Source of the DNA: Devosia sp.
Lineage (GTDB): Bacteria; Pseudomonadota; Alphaproteobacteria; Rhizobiales; Devosiaceae
Direction: 5' to 3'
Assembly (NCBI GenBank): GCA_011322005.1
Contig: DROE01000263.1
Coordinates: forward strand, 1 to 8,494
DNA: 8,494 nt
Positions 6,933 to 8,494 of the stretch are shown piece after piece. The stretch's first letter is position 1. Each line of letters starts with the position of its first letter. A program made the translations under genes and the position numbers. Below the pieces are notes generated by a model. It was given only the letters and a program-made list of their open reading frames with translations, was not told the origin of the DNA and ran no database searches.

Positions 6933-7367
6933 TCAGTGTGAATGCTCTGTTTGACACATTGTGTGATCGCTGAGCGCCGCAATTACCGAGCACTCCCCGA
7001 TGGTCCCCCCATGGCAGCTGTTGGCGATGCGTTCCAACTCGCTTTCAAGGGAACGCAGACGGGCAATGCGGTTCCGCACATCGGCCAGATGCGATGATGC
7101 AATCTGGTTGGCGACCGAACAGCTTTGCTCCGGGTTGCTCGAAAGCTGCACCAGTTCGTGCACCGCTTTGGTTGACATTCCCAGATCGCGCGCATGGCGG
7201 ATAAACATCAGGCGCTCCAGATGGGAGCGGCTGTAGCGGCGCTGATTGCCCTCGCTCCTGTCCGGTTCCGGCAACAGCCCCTCGCCTTCATAATAGCGTA
7301 TCGTGGGCACCTTGACCCCGGTCCGTCGCGACATCTCGCCGATTCCCATGCCTCTGCTGTGTTGCAT
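6933..7367 (-). CDS. MerR-family regulator, divalent-metal type
   Basis: This is a dimeric DNA-binding activator/repressor of the MerR family. The 144-residue form from the ATG at 7367 is preferred: the family's usual start (MGIGEMSRRTGVKVPTIRYY, 7-26) follows within six residues, and GGAG lies 10 bases upstream. A longer reading from 7433 adds 22 unlikely residues. Residues 7-75 form the winged helix-turn-helix, with IRYYEGEGLLP (23-33) and NQRRYSRSHLERLMFI (41-56). Residues about 78-115 form the dimer helix. Cys83 (NPEQSCSVANQ) stands where Zn, Cd, Pb and Hg sensors have Cys and the copper sensor CueR has Ser. A metal loop Cys118-x7-Cys126 (CHGGTIGEC) follows, and the tail adds Cys138 and several His (DHTMCQTEHSH). 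These features suggest a divalent-metal sensor (inference). No efflux pump or other usual target gene is in the window. Confidence 0.9.
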   Translation of the reverse strand: MQHSRGMGIGEMSRRTGVKVPTIRYYEGEGLLPEPDRSEGNQRRYSRSHLERLMFIRHARDLGMSTKAVHELVQLSSNPEQSCSVANQIASSHLADVRNRIARLRSLESELERIANSCHGGTIGECSVIAALSDHTMCQTEHSH

Positions 7368-7385
7368 ATTACATTCTCTCCAGAA

Positions 7386-7400
7386 TATCTCTAGTAGATA
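7386..7400. promoter_or_regulatory. Short dyad in the merR leader, possible operator
   Basis: TATCT (7386-7390) and AGATA (7396-7400) form an inverted repeat with a 5-base centre. It lies 19-33 bases upstream of the merR start codon and near the transcription start expected from the candidate promoter at 7405-7433. MerR proteins often autoregulate by binding a dyad at their own promoter, but they normally bind within a 19-20 base spacer, which this site does not clearly occupy. It is a possible autoregulatory site only. Confidence 0.3.
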
Positions 7401-7404
7401 CAGG

Positions 7405-7433
7405 AATGTAGGCGGCGGAACAGATGAGCACAA
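7405..7433 (-). promoter_or_regulatory. Candidate promoter of merR
   Basis: On the minus strand TTGTGC (7433-7428) and TACATT (7410-7405) are separated by 17 bases, the ideal sigma70 spacing. The match is 3 of 6 bases at -35 and 4 of 6 at -10. It lies between the terminator of the exported-protein gene and the merR ATG, so it would give merR its own transcript with a leader of about 30 bases. The hexamers are weak. Confidence 0.35.
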
Positions 7434-7441
7434 GGCCCCCT

Positions 7442-7497
7442 AAAAACCGGGAGCCCTGTTTTGTTGCACTTGCTTCCCCAGCGGGGAAGCACCCGGT
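7442..7497 (-). terminator. Strong nested hairpin terminator after the exported-protein gene
   Basis: Read on the minus strand, six bases after the stop codon, an outer stem ACCGGG (7497-7492, plus strand CCCGGT) pairs with CCCGGT (7451-7446, plus strand ACCGGG). UUUU follows (7445-7442). Directly inside the first outer arm is a second hairpin with a perfect 9-bp stem, TGCTTCCCC and GGGGAAGCA (7471-7479 and 7483-7491), around a 3-base loop. The outer fold with its U run looks like a terminator. The inner hairpin could also protect the 3' end of the message or, as DNA, be a 21-base operator-like palindrome. Confidence 0.7.
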
Positions 7498-7503
7498 CTG
7501 CTT

Positions 7504-7929
7504 CTAGCGCACAAGCCCCAAAATGGAGAGCATCCGGCCAATACCGGCAGCCTCCATGATCGACCAGAACAAGGGCACATCCGACATTATCGGACCTGTT
7601 GGAACCACATCTTCACAACCCTGACGCAGCTCGATGTCATCTCCGGCCATTTTCAATGTCTGGGAAGGCAACTGACAGGGAACGGAAAAAGTTTCAACTC
7701 CGGTAGCCTGGGGAGGCATTATCGTCTGCGGGCCAACCGGCAGCCGGGACGGCATGGTGACCTGCAGCTTGCTCATCAGTTCCGAGGGCATGGCGACCGC
7801 CACACCGGCAGCCGAAATTACGTTCTGATGGGCATGCACCATGGTGGACGAGTGGGCCAGAGCGGAACCGGAAAAACCGGTCAGGACCATCAGGCTCAAT
7901 GCGGCGCTTAACAACATATTTTTGGACAT
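7504..7929 (-). CDS. Small exported protein of unknown function
   Basis: I do not recognise a family for this 141-residue protein. It has a classic signal peptide: MSKN, a hydrophobic core LLSAALSLMVLTGF (6-19), and an ALA-HS cleavage site after residue 25, so the mature protein (about 116 residues) should be periplasmic. No lipobox is present. The mature N-terminus carries His26, His32 and His34 (HSSTMVHAH). Two Cys follow (Cys85 in FSVPCQLP, Cys104 in RQGCEDVV), which could form a disulfide. Met is frequent (nine in the mature part). Residues 117-141 look like a C-terminal amphipathic or hydrophobic helix. The His, Met and Cys content and the metal-type MerR gene 136 bases downstream hint at metal handling; this is inference. 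The start is well supported by AAAGGA about 7 bases before the ATG. The gene has its own terminator. Confidence 0.8.
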   Translation of the reverse strand: MSKNMLLSAALSLMVLTGFSGSALAHSSTMVHAHQNVISAAGVAVAMPSELMSKLQVTMPSRLPVGPQTIMPPQATGVETFSVPCQLPSQTLKMAGDDIELRQGCEDVVPTGPIMSDVPLFWSIMEAAGIGRMLSILGLVR

Positions 7930-8011
7930 GTTCTTTCCTTTCAGATTGCGGGCGTGGGAAACCCGTTTTTTGCGATAGGAAAAACTAGATGAGAGTGCCT
8001 GAATTGGCCCT

Positions 8012-8036
8012 GAACAAAGCCCGGCGGGTTTCGTTC
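8012..8036. promoter_or_regulatory. 25-base imperfect palindrome upstream of the exported-protein gene
   Basis: Bases 8012-8036 read almost the same on both strands. Outer arms GAAC (8012-8015) and GTTC (8033-8036) pair perfectly, as do the inner CCCG and CGGG arms, with only two mismatched pairs between them. The centre is about 95 bases before the ATG at 7929. No U run follows on either strand, so it is not a typical terminator. A regulator-binding site for the exported-protein gene is a fair possibility, although no strong promoter could be placed beside it. Confidence 0.45.
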
Positions 8037-8047
8037 ATCGCCCGCTC

Positions 8048-8067
8048 AAAAACCCGAACTCCCGGTT
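8048..8067 (-). terminator. Candidate terminator after priA
   Basis: On the minus strand, 16 bases after the priA stop, AACCG pairs with CGGGTT (one bulged G) around a 6-base loop, and the right arm runs into a five-U stretch (8052-8048). The stem is short (5 bp plus a bulge), so the call is moderate. Its place directly after priA and before the exported-protein gene fits a transcript end. Confidence 0.45.
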
Positions 8068-8083
8068 CTGGCCAGCGGTGTCC

Positions 8084-8494
8084 CTAATAAAAACTCACCG
8101 GGTCAATATCCACCCGCACCTGTAGGTTTCCCCGCACCTTGTCGGCCCCCTCAAGCCAGAACCGGACATAGCCCGAAAGGTCAAAGCCGCGTCCGCTTTG
8201 CACCAGCAGGCGCACCCGGTGCCGCCCCCTGACCATCGCCACCGGCGCATCCGCCGGGCCGAACAGGCGCACATTATCCCCCTTGGGTGCTTTCTGTAAC
8301 AAATGCCGGGCGTAAGCCATGGCGTTTTCATGCTCATTGGCCGAGACAATCAGCGCTGCCAGCCGCCCGAACGGGGGCAGGCCCCCTTCTTCACGAACCC
8401 TTAGTTCGTGGGCGTAAAATCCCTCCCGGTCCCCGCTGACCATGGTTTTGATAACAGGGTGCTCTGGATGATAGGTCTGCAACATCGCCCGCCC
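8084..8494 (-). CDS. priA: Primosomal protein N' (PriA helicase), C-terminal part only
   Basis: PriA is the DNA helicase that recognises stalled forks and reloads the replisome. Only the last 136 residues are in the window; the frame is open to the right edge, and the ATG at 8485 is an internal Met, not the start. The visible part begins with the end of the helicase core (GRAMLQTYHPEHPVI, like the conserved GR-x-x-LQT-x-x-PEHP region). It continues with YAHELRVREEGGLPPFGRLAALIVSA and ends in the conserved C-terminal domain (residues RFWLEG, then KVRGNLQVRVDIDPVSFY). This matches alphaproteobacterial PriA proteins. The helicase motifs and zinc-binding cysteines lie outside the window. As I recall, priA commonly lies upstream of atpH in alphaproteobacteria, which fits the context. 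Confidence 0.93.
   Translation of the reverse strand, partial: GRAMLQTYHPEHPVIKTMVSGDREGFYAHELRVREEGGLPPFGRLAALIVSANEHENAMAYARHLLQKAPKGDNVRLFGPADAPVAMVRGRHRVRLLVQSGRGFDLSGYVRFWLEGADKVRGNLQVRVDIDPVSFY

Noticed and set aside
7368..7433. Longer N-terminus for the MerR protein (ATG at 7433)
   Set aside because: The extra 22 residues do not fit the family's start, the extension would cover the candidate merR promoter and leader dyad, and a GGAG site supports the ATG at 7367.
8483..8485. ATG at 8485 as the start of a small separate gene
   Set aside because: The frame continues to the right edge with residues GRA, and the sequence matches the inner part of PriA's C-terminal region, so this Met is internal.
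1..8494. CRISPR arrays, tRNA or rRNA genes, insertion sequences, phage genes
   Set aside because: I looked for regular repeats with spacers, transposase or integrase genes and terminal repeats, and saw none.

Overview
All genes in this window read on the minus strand. The gene content and order suggest an alphaproteobacterium, most likely in or near Rhizobiales/Hyphomicrobiales. The F1 ATP synthase genes form a free-standing atpH-atpA-atpG-atpD-atpC cluster with no F0 genes next to it, and the 3' end of priA lies upstream, as I recall for that class. The protein sequences are also of alphaproteobacterial type. I cannot name a genus.

Layout in the direction of transcription (right to left). 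(1) 8494-8084: the last 136 residues of PriA, cut by the right edge, with a modest terminator-like hairpin after it. (2) 7929-7504: a small exported protein of unknown function, ending in an unusually strong nested hairpin terminator. (3) 7367-6933: a MerR-family regulator with the cysteine pattern of divalent-metal sensors. (4) 6932-6677: a 256-base gap that should hold the ATP synthase promoter. (5) 6676-1749: atpHAGDC, tightly packed (overlap of 1 base, then gaps of 22, 26 and 30 bases), with atpH starting at TTG and a terminator after atpC. (6) 1748-1441: about 300 bases without a gene but with several inverted repeats. (7) 1440-1: a methyl-accepting chemotaxis protein cut by the left edge before its signalling tip.

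The five atp products are delta, alpha, gamma, beta and epsilon. Together they form the whole soluble F1 part of the ATP synthase: alpha and beta make the catalytic hexamer, gamma and epsilon the rotor stalk, and delta joins F1 to the b/b' stator. The F0 membrane subunits must be encoded elsewhere. All key catalytic residues are present, so this is ordinary, intact housekeeping machinery.

The accessory part is the two-gene stretch between priA and atpH: the exported protein and the MerR regulator. It is the best lead for something undescribed, possibly a small metal-linked pair, but sequence alone does not prove a link between the two genes. I see no CRISPR array, tRNA, rRNA, insertion sequence or prophage gene, and no clear new multi-gene system.
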